Shown: positions 1 to 9,405, numbered from the stretch's first letter. The stretch is DNA of 64,000 bases from JAAFHZ01 sp964247085 (GCA_964247085.1 CAXTSX010000004.1:66707-130706); one strand, 5' to 3'. Translations and numbers: made by a program. Notes: generated by a model from the letters alone, not told the origin.

Positions 1-2
1 GG

Positions 3-1802
3 GTCAGGGGAATTTCTTTTAGTCCGAACGGACTGCTGCTGGTGAGCACTTCCGATGATTTGACTATCAAGATTTGGGATGTCCAGACTGGTACAACCCA
101 AAAAACTATTCACAGTGATAGCTTCCCTTTGTATGCCAGTTTTAATCCTACTGGTGATCAATTAGCTACTACTCATGTCGATGGCCACATCAAAATCTGG
201 GATGTGGCTACTTGGGAACTTCGTCACAAATTCTTGGCTCATCAAGGGTGGGCTTGCCGAGTTCACTTTAGTCCAGATGGTCAGCGATTAGTGAGTAGTG
301 GTGCTGACCATCTGGTGAAGTTGTGGGATCTGAAAAACTATCAATGTTTACGAGAAATGTCGGGTCATCAAGGTTGGGTGTTCGCGGTGATGTTTAGTCC
401 CGATGGTCGCAGTATACTGAGCGCTGGTCTTGATCGCACAATCCGGATCTGGGACAAAGATACTGGCGATTGCCAAAATGTTTTGACTGGTCATACCGAC
501 TGGGTTTGGTCAGCGGTTTTCAGTCTGGATGGTCAACAGATTGCTAGTACTGGCAATGACCAAACTATTCGCCTGTGGGATAGCCATAGCGGTGTTTGTC
601 AGCAGGTTATTGCGGGGCATACTCACCGGGTCTGGTCGGTAGCCTATCATCCAGCTGGCGATCGACTAGCCACGGGCAGTGATGATCAAACTATTCGGCT
701 ATGGGATGCTCAAGATGGAAAATGTATTCAGGTAATTCAGGGGTGGCTGAACTGGGTGCTATCGATCGATCTGCTGGCTGATGGTCAACATCTAATTAGT
801 GGGCATCATGATCATGTTGTGCGGGTTTGGCATATTGACAGTAAAAAATGTATCCAAGAATTAATTGGTCATCAGCAACCAGTCAGAGCCGTTACTTGCC
901 ACCCCACCCTACCGATAGTTGTAAGTGGTAGTGACGATAAAACCATTAAGGTATGGCAGATTAATGACCAGTCAGCAGTTTGTGCCTGCACCATGAGTGG
1001 TCATACCGATAGCATATTAGCTGTAGACTTTAGTCCTGATGGTCAGCTCTTAGCCAGTGCCAGCGGTGATAAAACTATTCGGTTGTGGCATCCGGAGCAA
1101 AATGAATGTCTGGCTTGTTTGACTGGTCATCAAGATAAAGTACTGGACTTAGAGTTTAGCTCCTGTGGTCAATACTTAGCTACGGTGAGTGAAGATCAAA
1201 CAGCCAAAATCTGGAATATTCCAACAGAGCAGTGTATCTATAACTTTACCGGTCATACCGATCGAGTCCTAGCGGTGGCCTTCCACCCCGATGGCCGACA
1301 GGTGGCCAGTGCTGGTCAAGATCAACAAATCAAGGTTTGGAATTTTCATACCAACGAAATAATTCTCAGCATTGATTATCCTAGTGGCTGGGTGCTAGCT
1401 CTTAGCTACAGTCCCTGTGGCCGCTGGCTGGTCAATGGTGGCAACGATCATCAAGTTTGTGTGTGGGATGCAGTCACTGGTGAATGCCTACATTCCATTA
1501 CCAAGCACACTGATTGGGTTTGGGATGTCGCGATTCATCCGATCGATGGCAGTATTATCAGTGCTGGTGCTGATGAAATGATCTATTTCTGGAAGGAACA
1601 GACCCGAGAATTCCAAACCTCTTTGCGTGTGGCTCGTCCCTATGAAAACATGAACATCACAGCTGTACAAGGTTTAACACCCGCCCAGAAAAACAACCTA
1701 AAAAAATTAGGGGCAGTGGAAATCCCTATCACTACAAATCAAGAAGATAGCAAATTACTACCTATTAACTTCCGGAAAAATAAAGAGCGCTTCGCCAATT
1801 AA
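3..1802 (+). CDS. WD40-repeat protein, 5' end cut by the window
   Basis: The frame is open from base 3, and the first residues already belong to a WD40 blade (FSPNG then IKIWD), so the GTG at 42 is not the true start and the gene begins outside the window. About 13 repeats are visible, each ending in a WD-like dipeptide (KIWD, RLWD, KVWQ, RIWD) with the GH and SPDG landmarks, enough for two beta propellers. The tail after the last blade (RPYENMNIT, then a short Leu/Lys-rich helix) resembles the end of the large cyanobacterial NACHT/NB-ARC-WD40 proteins, so the missing N-terminus may carry an ATPase module. That is inference. The role is likely protein-protein scaffolding or signalling. WD40 identity is certain, function unknown. 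Confidence 0.92.
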   Translation, partial: VRGISFSPNGLLLVSTSDDLTIKIWDVQTGTTQKTIHSDSFPLYASFNPTGDQLATTHVDGHIKIWDVATWELRHKFLAHQGWACRVHFSPDGQRLVSSGADHLVKLWDLKNYQCLREMSGHQGWVFAVMFSPDGRSILSAGLDRTIRIWDKDTGDCQNVLTGHTDWVWSAVFSLDGQQIASTGNDQTIRLWDSHSGVCQQVIAGHTHRVWSVAYHPAGDRLATGSDDQTIRLWDAQDGKCIQVIQGWLNWVLSIDLLADGQHLISGHHDHVVRVWHIDSKKCIQELIGHQQPVRAVTCHPTLPIVVSGSDDKTIKVWQINDQSAVCACTMSGHTDSILAVDFSPDGQLLASASGDKTIRLWHPEQNECLACLTGHQDKVLDLEFSSCGQYLATVSEDQTAKIWNIPTEQCIYNFTGHTDRVLAVAFHPDGRQVASAGQDQQIKVWNFHTNEIILSIDYPSGWVLALSYSPCGRWLVNGGNDHQVCVWDAVTGECLHSITKHTDWVWDVAIHPIDGSIISAGADEMIYFWKEQTREFQTSLRVARPYENMNITAVQGLTPAQKNNLKKLGAVEIPITTNQEDSKLLPINFRKNKERFAN

Positions 1803-1838
1803 GGCTGGCGCCAAGTCAGCATTTTATTAACTACAACT

Positions 1839-4481
1839 ATGAACACAATAGAATCAGCATCATCGTTGCCAGCATCTTTTATTCCAAAATCAATTAACGA
1901 AACCATCATTCCCGACGAAGAAGTAGAAAAACGGATAGCAGCTATTGATAAAAGACGGCGCGAACATGACAATCAAGTGTTCAACGTTGATATTTGCTTT
2001 TACATCACCCCGGCAGAGGTTGCCTACATTCCTGAGGCGATTAAGCTTCAGCATCTCGGCACCAAAAAACTTGATAAACAGCCCCTGCTGGGGACTCTCC
2101 TCACTTTTACTAGCGTAGAATTACAGCAATATCAAACGGATTGGATCGCTCAAATTCTGGAAGATAGTGATGTCACTCGGCGGTTGAAAAATAAATTATT
2201 AGCACCCTGTACATTCCCACTGGACATTCCTGGCTATGTGTTTCATGCGGCACCAGTCACGCCCCGCATTGACGATAACTTGGTGCAGTTTAATCAAGGC
2301 GATCGAATGATTTTTAATGGTGATGGCATGATCTATCGCCTGAATTTTGAAAATGGCCAGCCCCAGCTCAAAACTCGGCTGATGAAAACCCCTTGTTACT
2401 ATGCCGATCTAGCGACTCAAATCCTACCTGCCTATGGCAAAGGTCTATGGCCTTTTTTGGATGGTGGCATGGTACGTACTAGCCTGCTGTTAGGATCACG
2501 GAGTCAGGCCAACACTGCTTTTATTGTCACCAAAGATCAGCTGATTGTGACCTTTGACGGTGCGAGACCTACCATTATTGATCCAGATTCATTAGAAGTT
2601 TTAGATGCCGTGGGTCGATCGAACGAATGGCTAGGATTAATTCCCAACTTTCTAATTCCTCGCCCTTTCGAGCAGATTTTTGAGCCCTATTCTACCAATG
2701 CCCACCCGGTTTATGACCACTCGCTACCGCCCGATCATCCTGATGTGAACAATCTATATGCCGTCAATTATTCTCAGGGTTTGACCCTGCTCAATGTGTT
2801 CAGCAGACTCAGAAAGTGGTTACTAACGAGCTTTGGTCGGCAAGGCCGAGTTTTCACCTTCCCCTTTGGTGGTTTTACCGACATTGTGCGCTATCGTCCC
2901 GGCCAACCCCTGGATCGCTGGCGGATGTACTTACTGGGCAATGAACCAGTAATTGTAGAGCAAGCTGCTCATCAAATGGCCTTAACCGAGGACTATATTT
3001 TGGTAGGAGACATTGCCTTTGAGTTAGAAACCTCCCAGATTTTTGGCCCCTTTTGGTTCGGTAACATTCGGGCTCGCCTGCGCCAGTTTCGGAAAAATCA
3101 TCAGTTTCTCGGCAAGTTAACTGTTGTACCCTTGCGCCTAGGTAATTGGCTATCCACCATATTTTTTAAGATTGTGTTGCCCCTTTCCCATGCCAATATT
3201 TATTTGGTGCGGCGAGCTGATTTACAGAAAACTCAGCCCGGTTTGAGCGATCGACCAGGCTTTTTTAAACTGCCAGTCCCGATTATGGCTACTAAAATCA
3301 CTCTCCCTCGGGAAGTTGCCCATTTTGTGGTCGATTACCAAAACCCCGATGGCATTATTACCTTGAACGCCACGCATAATGTCGGTTGGGATGTGACGGA
3401 GTGGATTGGGGAATTTGACCAATCAATTCATCATAAAAGTTGCCGAAAAAAGCTCGATCGATGGGTCAGCCAGCGAATTTTCAAGATAATTGATTGGGTG
3501 AAGCCCTTGTTCCAGGGCAGAACTGTGGCGATGGCCAATCAAATTTACAATTTTCTCGATCGCTATCAAAGTCTTTTAATCATTGAGGATCTGCCGGATC
3601 AGCGCAAAGATTTGAACAAGAAAGCATTAATTGGCATGTCCGCCAGCCCCGTAGATTTGAATTTATTGGCGCGTTACCAAATCGATGGTAGAACAGGCAC
3701 GATTTTAAAATCTACCTTTTTGAGTGAACCCGGCACCACAGAAGCGGCAGGTGGTCGGAATACTTGGTCACCTTCGGTAAATACCTCTCGCAATTTACAA
3801 CGGGAACAGGCTAGCGAAGCAGCCACCACTATCAAAAATTTGTACTGGATGTCCTGGGGGCATTCTTGGGAAATGGTGCCCAAAAGAATTTATTTAGCCT
3901 ATAAAGATCGCAATGTCCGGACTATGCCGATCGAAGCAATGGATGCGATCGATACCGATAAACCCATGACTCTGCTCCGCCTAGATACGGAACAGATGTC
4001 GATCGTCGATTCCTTTGAGTTCCCGATCGGCTATTTTGTTCGCGCCCCTCAGTTTATTCCTAGCTCCGATCCTTGTCCCGACGGCTTAGATCCCAGTATG
4101 CATGGTTATCTGTGCTGTGCGGTTTTAGCTGATGATCACCAAAATCTGGCTCGGGATGAATATTGGATATTTCATGCTGATGATCTGAAAAACAAGCCAA
4201 TCTATCGTTTGAGCCACCCTGATGTCAACCTAGGACTAATGATTCACAGCACCTGGCTCCCACCAGAGCATATGACTGCAGCTCAAGCAAAATATTCTCC
4301 TGAAACACGAGCCGAGATGCGCCGCCACTTTATAGAAAGCGATTATCAAGAGTTTGCTGCCCAACACATCTGTAAACAAGTTAATCAGCTTTACCAAGAA
4401 GTGATCGCTGAGCATTTTATTCCCCAAACCTCAGAGGAAAAAACCCGTGATGTTCTTATCCAAAAAAGAAATTGCAACTAA
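1839..4481 (+). CDS. carotenoid oxygenase (RPE65/CCD-like) family protein, unusually long
   Basis: 880 aa. Motifs of the iron-dependent carotenoid cleavage family are recognisable in order: GDGM near 161-164 in the first blade, AHP at 288-290, HQMALTEDY from H378, a conserved-looking His near 514 (ATHNVGWD) and HSTWLPP near the C-terminus. Four His ligating Fe(II) is the family hallmark, and these four are candidates. Typical bacterial members are about 450-550 aa. This one is much longer, with extra sequence around 400-500 and 530-760, so the substrate may not be a simple carotenoid. It starts 37 bp after the WD40 gene. A hydrophobic stretch near 440-455 could touch a membrane. Family assignment is fairly sure; activity is not shown. 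Confidence 0.68.
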   Translation: MNTIESASSLPASFIPKSINETIIPDEEVEKRIAAIDKRRREHDNQVFNVDICFYITPAEVAYIPEAIKLQHLGTKKLDKQPLLGTLLTFTSVELQQYQTDWIAQILEDSDVTRRLKNKLLAPCTFPLDIPGYVFHAAPVTPRIDDNLVQFNQGDRMIFNGDGMIYRLNFENGQPQLKTRLMKTPCYYADLATQILPAYGKGLWPFLDGGMVRTSLLLGSRSQANTAFIVTKDQLIVTFDGARPTIIDPDSLEVLDAVGRSNEWLGLIPNFLIPRPFEQIFEPYSTNAHPVYDHSLPPDHPDVNNLYAVNYSQGLTLLNVFSRLRKWLLTSFGRQGRVFTFPFGGFTDIVRYRPGQPLDRWRMYLLGNEPVIVEQAAHQMALTEDYILVGDIAFELETSQIFGPFWFGNIRARLRQFRKNHQFLGKLTVVPLRLGNWLSTIFFKIVLPLSHANIYLVRRADLQKTQPGLSDRPGFFKLPVPIMATKITLPREVAHFVVDYQNPDGIITLNATHNVGWDVTEWIGEFDQSIHHKSCRKKLDRWVSQRIFKIIDWVKPLFQGRTVAMANQIYNFLDRYQSLLIIEDLPDQRKDLNKKALIGMSASPVDLNLLARYQIDGRTGTILKSTFLSEPGTTEAAGGRNTWSPSVNTSRNLQREQASEAATTIKNLYWMSWGHSWEMVPKRIYLAYKDRNVRTMPIEAMDAIDTDKPMTLLRLDTEQMSIVDSFEFPIGYFVRAPQFIPSSDPCPDGLDPSMHGYLCCAVLADDHQNLARDEYWIFHADDLKNKPIYRLSHPDVNLGLMIHSTWLPPEHMTAAQAKYSPETRAEMRRHFIESDYQEFAAQHICKQVNQLYQEVIAEHFIPQTSEEKTRDVLIQKRNCN

Positions 4482-4512
4482 ATATTCACAACATGTCAAT
4501 TAACATTCTTGC

Positions 4513-4824
4513 TTAGTTGTCTCGCTGATCATTTTGGTGCTCCAACCGCATCAGCCGTTGGTTTAATCGGCGATTACTTCTGGCATTATCTTCGGCTTTA
4601 CGTTCGTTTTTGGCCAAATCGATATCTAGGTCAGTAATATAATCTCGCAAGGACGTAAAGCCCTCTTTCATCGTAGTCAACAGAGTTCCCTCGGTACTAT
4701 CCATCCGATTCTGCATCATGGTCATGTCTCGCTGCATTACGGCCATATTTTGCTGCATCACCGTAATCGATTGCACCACCTGAGTCAGCTGATTTTCAAT
4801 TCTTTCTAATCTTTCTTCGGACAT
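4513..4824 (-). CDS. small coiled-coil protein
   Basis: 103 aa with no recognised catalytic motif. Residues 1-50 are a Met/Gln-rich heptad pattern (repeats of MQQNM, MQRDM, MQNRM), followed by a second charged helix (about 60-95, rich in Arg, Asn and Leu), so it should form a long helical hairpin or oligomeric coiled coil. It converges on the carotenoid-oxygenase-like gene with 31 bp between stops. Similar short coiled-coil proteins are common in cyanobacteria and usually unassigned. Function unknown. Confidence 0.6.
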   Translation of the reverse strand: MSEERLERIENQLTQVVQSITVMQQNMAVMQRDMTMMQNRMDSTEGTLLTTMKEGFTSLRDYITDLDIDLAKNERKAEDNARSNRRLNQRLMRLEHQNDQRDN

Positions 4825-4980
4825 AAATTACCCTTTTCATCAATTATACAAAATCAAGCTAACTAGTCCAGATCAATTCTGATACCAGATAGAGGACTGC
4901 TGTTACATTTCGTTAGCTTCTGTGCCCCGCTAATTGGGTAAGATCAGCATGGTAATTGATATTCATAAGGAAATTGAAAT

Positions 4981-5094
4981 ATGGTAGCTTCTTTTCTTCC
5001 CCAAATTTTAGTGCCTTTAGTGGGTCTAGTGTTTCCTGCTTTAGCAATGGCTTTCCTCTTCTTGTACATCGAGCGCGAAGACTCAGCGGCATAA
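4981..5094 (+). CDS. psaI: photosystem I reaction centre subunit VIII, PsaI
   Basis: 37-codon gene. The product begins MVASFLPQILVPLVG and ends FLYIERED, matching the PsaI pattern of SFLP, then I/VP, FP, and an LF-YIE end of a single membrane helix. PsaI sits at the periphery of photosystem I next to PsaL and helps trimer/stromal subunit docking. A ribosome binding site AAGGA lies about 10 bases before the ATG. It converges on psbJ and shares a hairpin terminator with it. The main alternative is another one-helix photosynthetic peptide, but the spacing of Pro and the YIE end favour PsaI. Confidence 0.75.
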   Translation: MVASFLPQILVPLVGLVFPALAMAFLFLYIEREDSAA

Positions 5095-5115
5095 GTCGTC
5101 ATCAGTTGTTCAGCT

Positions 5116-5150
5116 ACAAAAAAACTGGGTATTTTGCCCAGTTTTTTTGT
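5116..5150. terminator. bidirectional hairpin terminator between psaI and psbJ
   Basis: Perfect 14-bp arms (ACAAAAAAACTGGG at 5116-5129 and its complement at 5137-5150) around a 7-nt loop. A run of seven T follows the stem in either direction, so it can end psaI on the + strand and psbEFLJ on the - strand. Confidence 0.85.
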
Positions 5151-5178
5151 GTCAGACTTTTTGTAATGGTAATTCGAC

Positions 5179-5298
5179 CTACATCGAAGATCCCAAGCCA
5201 GCATAAGCGCCATAAAAGAACAGACTTACTACACCAATTACCCCAAAGCCAGCAACAGTGCCGACTAACCATAGCGGAATTCTTCCAGGTTCAGACAT
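5179..5298 (-). CDS. psbJ: photosystem II protein J
   Basis: 39 aa; begins MSEPGRIPLWLVGTVAG and ends YGAYAGLGSSM, the characteristic PsbJ sequence with one membrane helix. PsbJ sits near cytochrome b559 and affects plastoquinone exchange and PSII assembly. It is the last gene of psbE-F-L-J, 47 bp after psbL. A GGAG ribosome binding site precedes the ATG by about 10 bases. Confidence 0.97.
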   Translation of the reverse strand: MSEPGRIPLWLVGTVAGFGVIGVVSLFFYGAYAGLGSSM

Positions 5299-5345
5299 GA
5301 CTTATTTCTCCAAAACGGACTTTTTTATATGAATCAAACTGTCAA

Positions 5346-5465
5346 CTAGTTAAAGAAATAGCTAGTGAACAGGATGCCAAGCGTGAAAATCAAGAGCAAG
5401 CCCAAGAACAGCGAAGATCTGTTCAATTCAACGGGCTGGCTATTGGGATTAGGATTACGTTCCAT
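5346..5465 (-). CDS. psbL: photosystem II protein L
   Basis: 39 aa; begins MERNPNPNSQPVELNR and ends LGILFTSYFFN, diagnostic of PsbL. One membrane helix at the PSII monomer interface, needed for QA function and dimer stability. Third gene of the psbEFLJ operon, 25 bp after psbF. Confidence 0.97.
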   Translation of the reverse strand: MERNPNPNSQPVELNRSSLFLGLLLIFTLGILFTSYFFN

Positions 5466-5490
5466 TTGCTATACCTACTCTTTAAATAAC

Positions 5491-5622
5491 CTATCTTTGA
5501 ATAAACTGCATGGCGGCAATTGCGCCAATAAAAAATACAGTGGGTACACCCAAAGAATGGATCGCCAACCATCGGACTGTAAAAATCGGGTAAGAAATAG
5601 GTTCGTTGCTACCGCTATCCAT
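5491..5622 (-). CDS. psbF: cytochrome b559 subunit beta
   Basis: 43 aa; contains YPIFTVRWLAIHSLGVPTVF, with the single His (in AIHSLG) that ligates the b559 haem together with PsbE. One membrane helix in the PSII core. An AGGAG ribosome binding site lies just before the ATG. The gap to psbE is 20 bp, as in the usual psbEFLJ operon. Confidence 0.97.
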   Translation of the reverse strand: MDSGSNEPISYPIFTVRWLAIHSLGVPTVFFIGAIAAMQFIQR

Positions 5623-5642
5623 AAGTTCTCCTCTACTAAAAA

Positions 5643-5894
5643 TTACTTAATAAATTTGTCAATCTGACTCTTCGACTCAAAGCGATCGGAGACGATCGGT
5701 AATTCCTGCTGACGATTTTGGTTAAAGTATTCGTTAGGACGAGGTGTACCAAAGGCATCGTAAGCCAAGCCAGTGGCTACAAACAACCAACCTGCTACAA
5801 ATAGAGCCGGAATGGTTAGGCTATGGATTACCCAATAGCGAATACTAGTAACAATGTCAGAAAATGGCCGTTCGCCAGTACTTCCTCCAGACAT
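5643..5894 (-). CDS. psbE: cytochrome b559 subunit alpha
   Basis: 83 aa, full length for PsbE. The N-terminus MSGGSTGERPFSDIVTSIRY leads into the membrane helix carrying the haem-ligating His of WVIHSLTIP; the C-terminal lumenal part has FGTPRPNEYF. It forms the b559 haem site with PsbF and is essential for PSII assembly. First gene of psbEFLJ; AGGAG sits about 8 bases before the ATG. The operon promoter must lie between 5895 and 5988. Confidence 0.98.
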   Translation of the reverse strand: MSGGSTGERPFSDIVTSIRYWVIHSLTIPALFVAGWLFVATGLAYDAFGTPRPNEYFNQNRQQELPIVSDRFESKSQIDKFIK

Positions 5895-5953
5895 AGAATT
5901 TTCTCCTATATATATTATTAAAATCTGCTAACGATTAATTTTACATGATCTAT

Positions 5954-5995
5954 CGGGTAGTGGGTAAACTCTTGGTCAGATTATCCCACTACCCG
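5954..5995 (-). other. long inverted repeat at the 3' end of the antiporter gene
   Basis: 11-bp perfect arms (CGGGTAGTGGG at 5954-5964 and its complement at 5985-5995) around a 20-nt loop. One arm contains the antiporter stop codon. There is no T-run, so it may be a processing or stability hairpin rather than a plain terminator. It lies between the antiporter and the psbE promoter region. Confidence 0.5.
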
Positions 5996-8280
5996 ACATC
6001 CAGATCAGCCGCTACTGTAAACTCGGGGTGTTCGATGGCAAGTTGCTGCTGGAGTTTTTTCAGAGGATAGCGCCCGCCGCATATTAACAATCGATCGCCA
6101 GCCATGAGCGCAGTGGTCTGTTGATCGGGGTTGTTGATCAACTGTTGAGCGCGGCGTAAAGCACGAATCTGCACTCCATACTGGCGCTGGGTATCTAAGG
6201 CACTGAGAGTCAGTCCGACGGCCTGACTGGCCGGGGCAATTACCACCCATTGACAGGGTGCGTTGCTGCTAGGCAACGCAATTTTGCCGCGTACCAGCTG
6301 TTTAAAAGCAATTTTTTCATCGGCGGAGCCAACCACCAAACAGCGATCGCCATCTAATAGCAGCGTATCTTCGCTGGGATAGGGCAGCTCTTCACCGTTT
6401 TCCCGGCGGATACTCAAGATGGTGATACCGGTTAAAGATCGAATATTGGCTTCTTCGATCGACATCCCACTTAGGGGTGAAATCACCGGAATATTAAACC
6501 ACTTGGTACTCATCCCCACTGTGGCTGCTTCCACATCAATTTTATCGGTTACGATGCCGGATTTTGGCCGCAACTCTAAGTAGTGCGAATTCCGAATTTG
6601 CAAAATTTCCTGCTGCACCTTGGCCAAGGGTAAGCCCAACTTAGAGAGCAGATGGCTAGACATTTCTAAACTGGCTTCAAACTCCGGTTGCACAACTTCC
6701 TTCCCTCCCAGTTGATACAGCAGCTCAATATCTTGAAACTGGTTGGCGCGCACCACAATATCTAGATCGGGGGCTATTTCCAAGGCGCGTTTGAGGCAGA
6801 GCCGGGTGCTCATCCCATCCGGCAGATTAATTACCATGGTTTTGGCTTGCCCTAAATTAGCTTTAGCCAAGACATGTAAGCTAGCTGCGTTCCCGTAGAT
6901 ATAGGCGACACCCAATTCCCGCAGTTTTTGGATGGAAGCCTCCGATTGTTCGATGACCACGACTGGAGCCGCCTGAGCTTGGATCAGATGCAGAATGTTT
7001 TGACCAGTCCGTCCGTAGCCACAGATCACCACATGCTCAGTTAAGTTGGATTCTATCGATACTTCTTGTGGCTCGTCGGTATCTTCAAACCAACTGTTCA
7101 GCTGGGGGAAACTTTCCAACCAGCTGAATAATTTAGGAGTGAGCTTCAGCACTAGGGGAGTAATGACCAAGGTGACAGCCGTGGTACCCAGTAGTAGCAG
7201 ATATACCCGCCGAGAAACAAAGCCCAATGATTGCCCTTCACTAGCCAATACAAAAGAAAATTCCCCAATTTGAGCCAGACCCAATCCAACCGTAATGGCA
7301 GTTTTGAGGGGGTAGCCAAACAACCTGACGATTGGCGTGATAATGATCCATTTGCCAACTAGTACCACTCCCACTAGCCCTAAAATCAGCTCCCAGTTTT
7401 GCCACAAGAATAGGGGGTCAATGAGCATGCCGATCGCGGCAAAAAACAGCGCCGCAAACACATCGCGCAGTGGCTCCACATAAGTGAGGGTCTGATCAGC
7501 ATACTCCACCTCCGAAATCATCAGACCCGCCACAAAGGCACCCATTTCGATCGATAGCCCCAGCTGAGCAGTAAGTAGGGCGATCGCCAAGCAAAGCGTT
7601 ACTACTCCCAATAAAAACAGTTCCCGGCTTTCCGTTTGAGCCAACAAGCGCAAAAATCTGGGTACCACCCAGATGCCCGTAATAATCGCTGCTGCTGAAA
7701 ATAGGGCAATTTTAATCCCGGCTTGGAGTAAAGCTTCGCCAATTTCGGAGGGCGGTTTATCCAGGGCTGGTAAAATTGCCAACATCAATCCTAGCGCCAA
7801 ATCCTGCACCACCAAGATTCCTAGCATTACTTGCCCATGAGGCGTTTCGGTTTCGTTGGCCTCCATCAAGCACTTTAATACTACGGCAGTCGAAGAAAGC
7901 GACAAGATCGAGCCCAGGAACACGCCCTGCTGTGGGGTCGTCACCCATCCGATAGCTACCGAAATAAAAGTAGTAGCTCCGATCGTCAACAAAATTTGGA
8001 GACCACCGCCCCCCAGACTAATATTTTGGACTTTCTTCAGTTCGGCAAAGGAGAATTCTACCCCCAAAGCAAACAACAAAAATGCCGCCCCAAACTGCGC
8101 TAGAGTTTCCACCTGGATCAGTTCTTTAATGAGCCCCAGTCCCGTCGGGCCAACGATTACACCGCCTAGGATATAGCCTAGGAGGGCGGGCTGACGGCAC
8201 AGCCCAGCAATAATGCCACCAGTAGCAGCGGCGGCCAATACTGTTACTAAATCAATGATTAACCGAAAATCTTCTTGCAC
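5989..8280 (-). CDS. CPA2-family monovalent cation/proton antiporter with RCK domains
   Basis: 763 aa from a GTG start. Residues 1-385 form about 12 membrane helices with the Na+/H+ exchanger pattern (GYILGGVIVGPTGLG early, then LLFALGVEFSF). Residue 415 onward is a TrkA-N/RCK nucleotide-binding fold (VVICGYGRTGQNILHLI, the GxGxxG loop), then a TrkA-C-like region (about 580-650) and a further C-terminal regulatory segment. This is the KefB/RosB-like layout: K+ or Na+ exchange for H+ across the plasma or thylakoid membrane, gated by nucleotide. Ion specificity cannot be read from the sequence. Confidence 0.88.
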   Translation of the reverse strand: MQEDFRLIIDLVTVLAAAATGGIIAGLCRQPALLGYILGGVIVGPTGLGLIKELIQVETLAQFGAAFLLFALGVEFSFAELKKVQNISLGGGGLQILLTIGATTFISVAIGWVTTPQQGVFLGSILSLSSTAVVLKCLMEANETETPHGQVMLGILVVQDLALGLMLAILPALDKPPSEIGEALLQAGIKIALFSAAAIITGIWVVPRFLRLLAQTESRELFLLGVVTLCLAIALLTAQLGLSIEMGAFVAGLMISEVEYADQTLTYVEPLRDVFAALFFAAIGMLIDPLFLWQNWELILGLVGVVLVGKWIIITPIVRLFGYPLKTAITVGLGLAQIGEFSFVLASEGQSLGFVSRRVYLLLLGTTAVTLVITPLVLKLTPKLFSWLESFPQLNSWFEDTDEPQEVSIESNLTEHVVICGYGRTGQNILHLIQAQAAPVVVIEQSEASIQKLRELGVAYIYGNAASLHVLAKANLGQAKTMVINLPDGMSTRLCLKRALEIAPDLDIVVRANQFQDIELLYQLGGKEVVQPEFEASLEMSSHLLSKLGLPLAKVQQEILQIRNSHYLELRPKSGIVTDKIDVEAATVGMSTKWFNIPVISPLSGMSIEEANIRSLTGITILSIRRENGEELPYPSEDTLLLDGDRCLVVGSADEKIAFKQLVRGKIALPSSNAPCQWVVIAPASQAVGLTLSALDTQRQYGVQIRALRRAQQLINNPDQQTTALMAGDRLLICGGRYPLKKLQQQLAIEHPEFTVAADLDVG

Positions 8281-8409
8281 GGGCAGCTATTATGAGAGAC
8301 TTTATTAAAATTTGAAACTATTCATTCTTTAGCATACCGAGTTTTTTTAATATCTGTTTCTGTTGCAGCCAGATTACCCATTTTCAATTTTCTACCCAGG
8401 AGACATGAC

Positions 8410-9285
8410 ATGTTCACTAATTTTTCGCGGCGTTGGCAGGCTATTAGCCTTTTTGGATGGAGTTTTGGGCTACTCAGCAGCCTCGCCCTACCCGCCTTAG
8501 CTGGACAGACGGAAGTTATGACTCCCAAGACCCGACTTGGTGATACAGCCGCGCTGAATATTAAAGTTGATAATCCTCAAAATCCGCCGGTGGTGAAATT
8601 GGGGAAGAAAACTTATCCGGTCTTTTCCTTGGGTGAGAATATCTACCGGGTCTTGATTCCTTCTACTCCCCTCGAAAAACCGGGGGTGCGAAATGTCCAG
8701 GTGACGGCTGATGGTAAGACTCAAGCGGTGACCATTACCTTTGTCGATCGCAAGTTCCGTATTCAACGTATTGATCTACCACCCGGGAAATCGGGAGTTG
8801 AAGCCACGGCCTATGAGCTGAAGAAAGTTGGGGCTTTCAAAGCTTTAGTGACTCCCACTAAATACTGGAGTGGCAAATTTGCCAACCCCAGCAAAGCCGA
8901 GACCAGCACTCCCTTTGGCGTTAAACGCTACTACAATGGCAAGTTTGCTGACGATTACTACCATCGCGGCCTAGACTATGCGGGAGCTAAGGGTTCTCCC
9001 GTCACCGCACCAGCGGCTGGTCGGGTGGCAATGGTGGGCTATGTCAAGGATGGTTTTCGGATACATGGCAATGCGATCGGCATCGACCATGGCCAAGGGG
9101 TGGTGAGTATTTTCATGCACTTGAGCAAGATCAATGTCAAGGAAGGCGATATGGTCAAAACTGGTGATCTGATCGGCGCGATCGGGACGACGGGCGCTTC
9201 CACTGGACCACATTTGCACTGGGGACTGTATGTTAATGCTGTTGGTGTTGAGCCGGTACAGTGGCTATCACAATCATTTGACTAG
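8410..9285 (+). CDS. secreted M23-family metallopeptidase
   Basis: 291 aa. A signal peptide is clear (hydrophobic residues 14-31 ending ALAG). The C-terminal half is a LytM/peptidase M23 domain with the zinc-site patterns YYHRGLDYA (H-x3-D) and HLHWGLYV (HxH), plus the intervening GNAIGIDHGQGVVSIFMHL. It should cut peptide bridges of peptidoglycan in the periplasm. The N-terminal part (about 35-120) is a beta-rich region, common in cyanobacterial M23 proteins. AGGAG ends 7 bases before this ATG, supporting it over an ATG 5 bases upstream in another frame. Confidence 0.9.
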   Translation: MFTNFSRRWQAISLFGWSFGLLSSLALPALAGQTEVMTPKTRLGDTAALNIKVDNPQNPPVVKLGKKTYPVFSLGENIYRVLIPSTPLEKPGVRNVQVTADGKTQAVTITFVDRKFRIQRIDLPPGKSGVEATAYELKKVGAFKALVTPTKYWSGKFANPSKAETSTPFGVKRYYNGKFADDYYHRGLDYAGAKGSPVTAPAAGRVAMVGYVKDGFRIHGNAIGIDHGQGVVSIFMHLSKINVKEGDMVKTGDLIGAIGTTGASTGPHLHWGLYVNAVGVEPVQWLSQSFD

Positions 9286-9405
9286 TTCTACAGCTGGTAA
9301 TTGTAGATTTGGCGATTAAACTGGGTACAATGATCTATGTCCTAAACAGATCGCCAGATCCGCCTAAATAGCTAGGGACAAAGAATATCACCCTATCTGT
9401 CTCCC

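Noticed and set aside
4956..5300. 114-residue + strand open frame over psaI and psbJ
   Set aside because: It overlaps psaI in another frame and is antisense to psbJ; composition is not protein-like.
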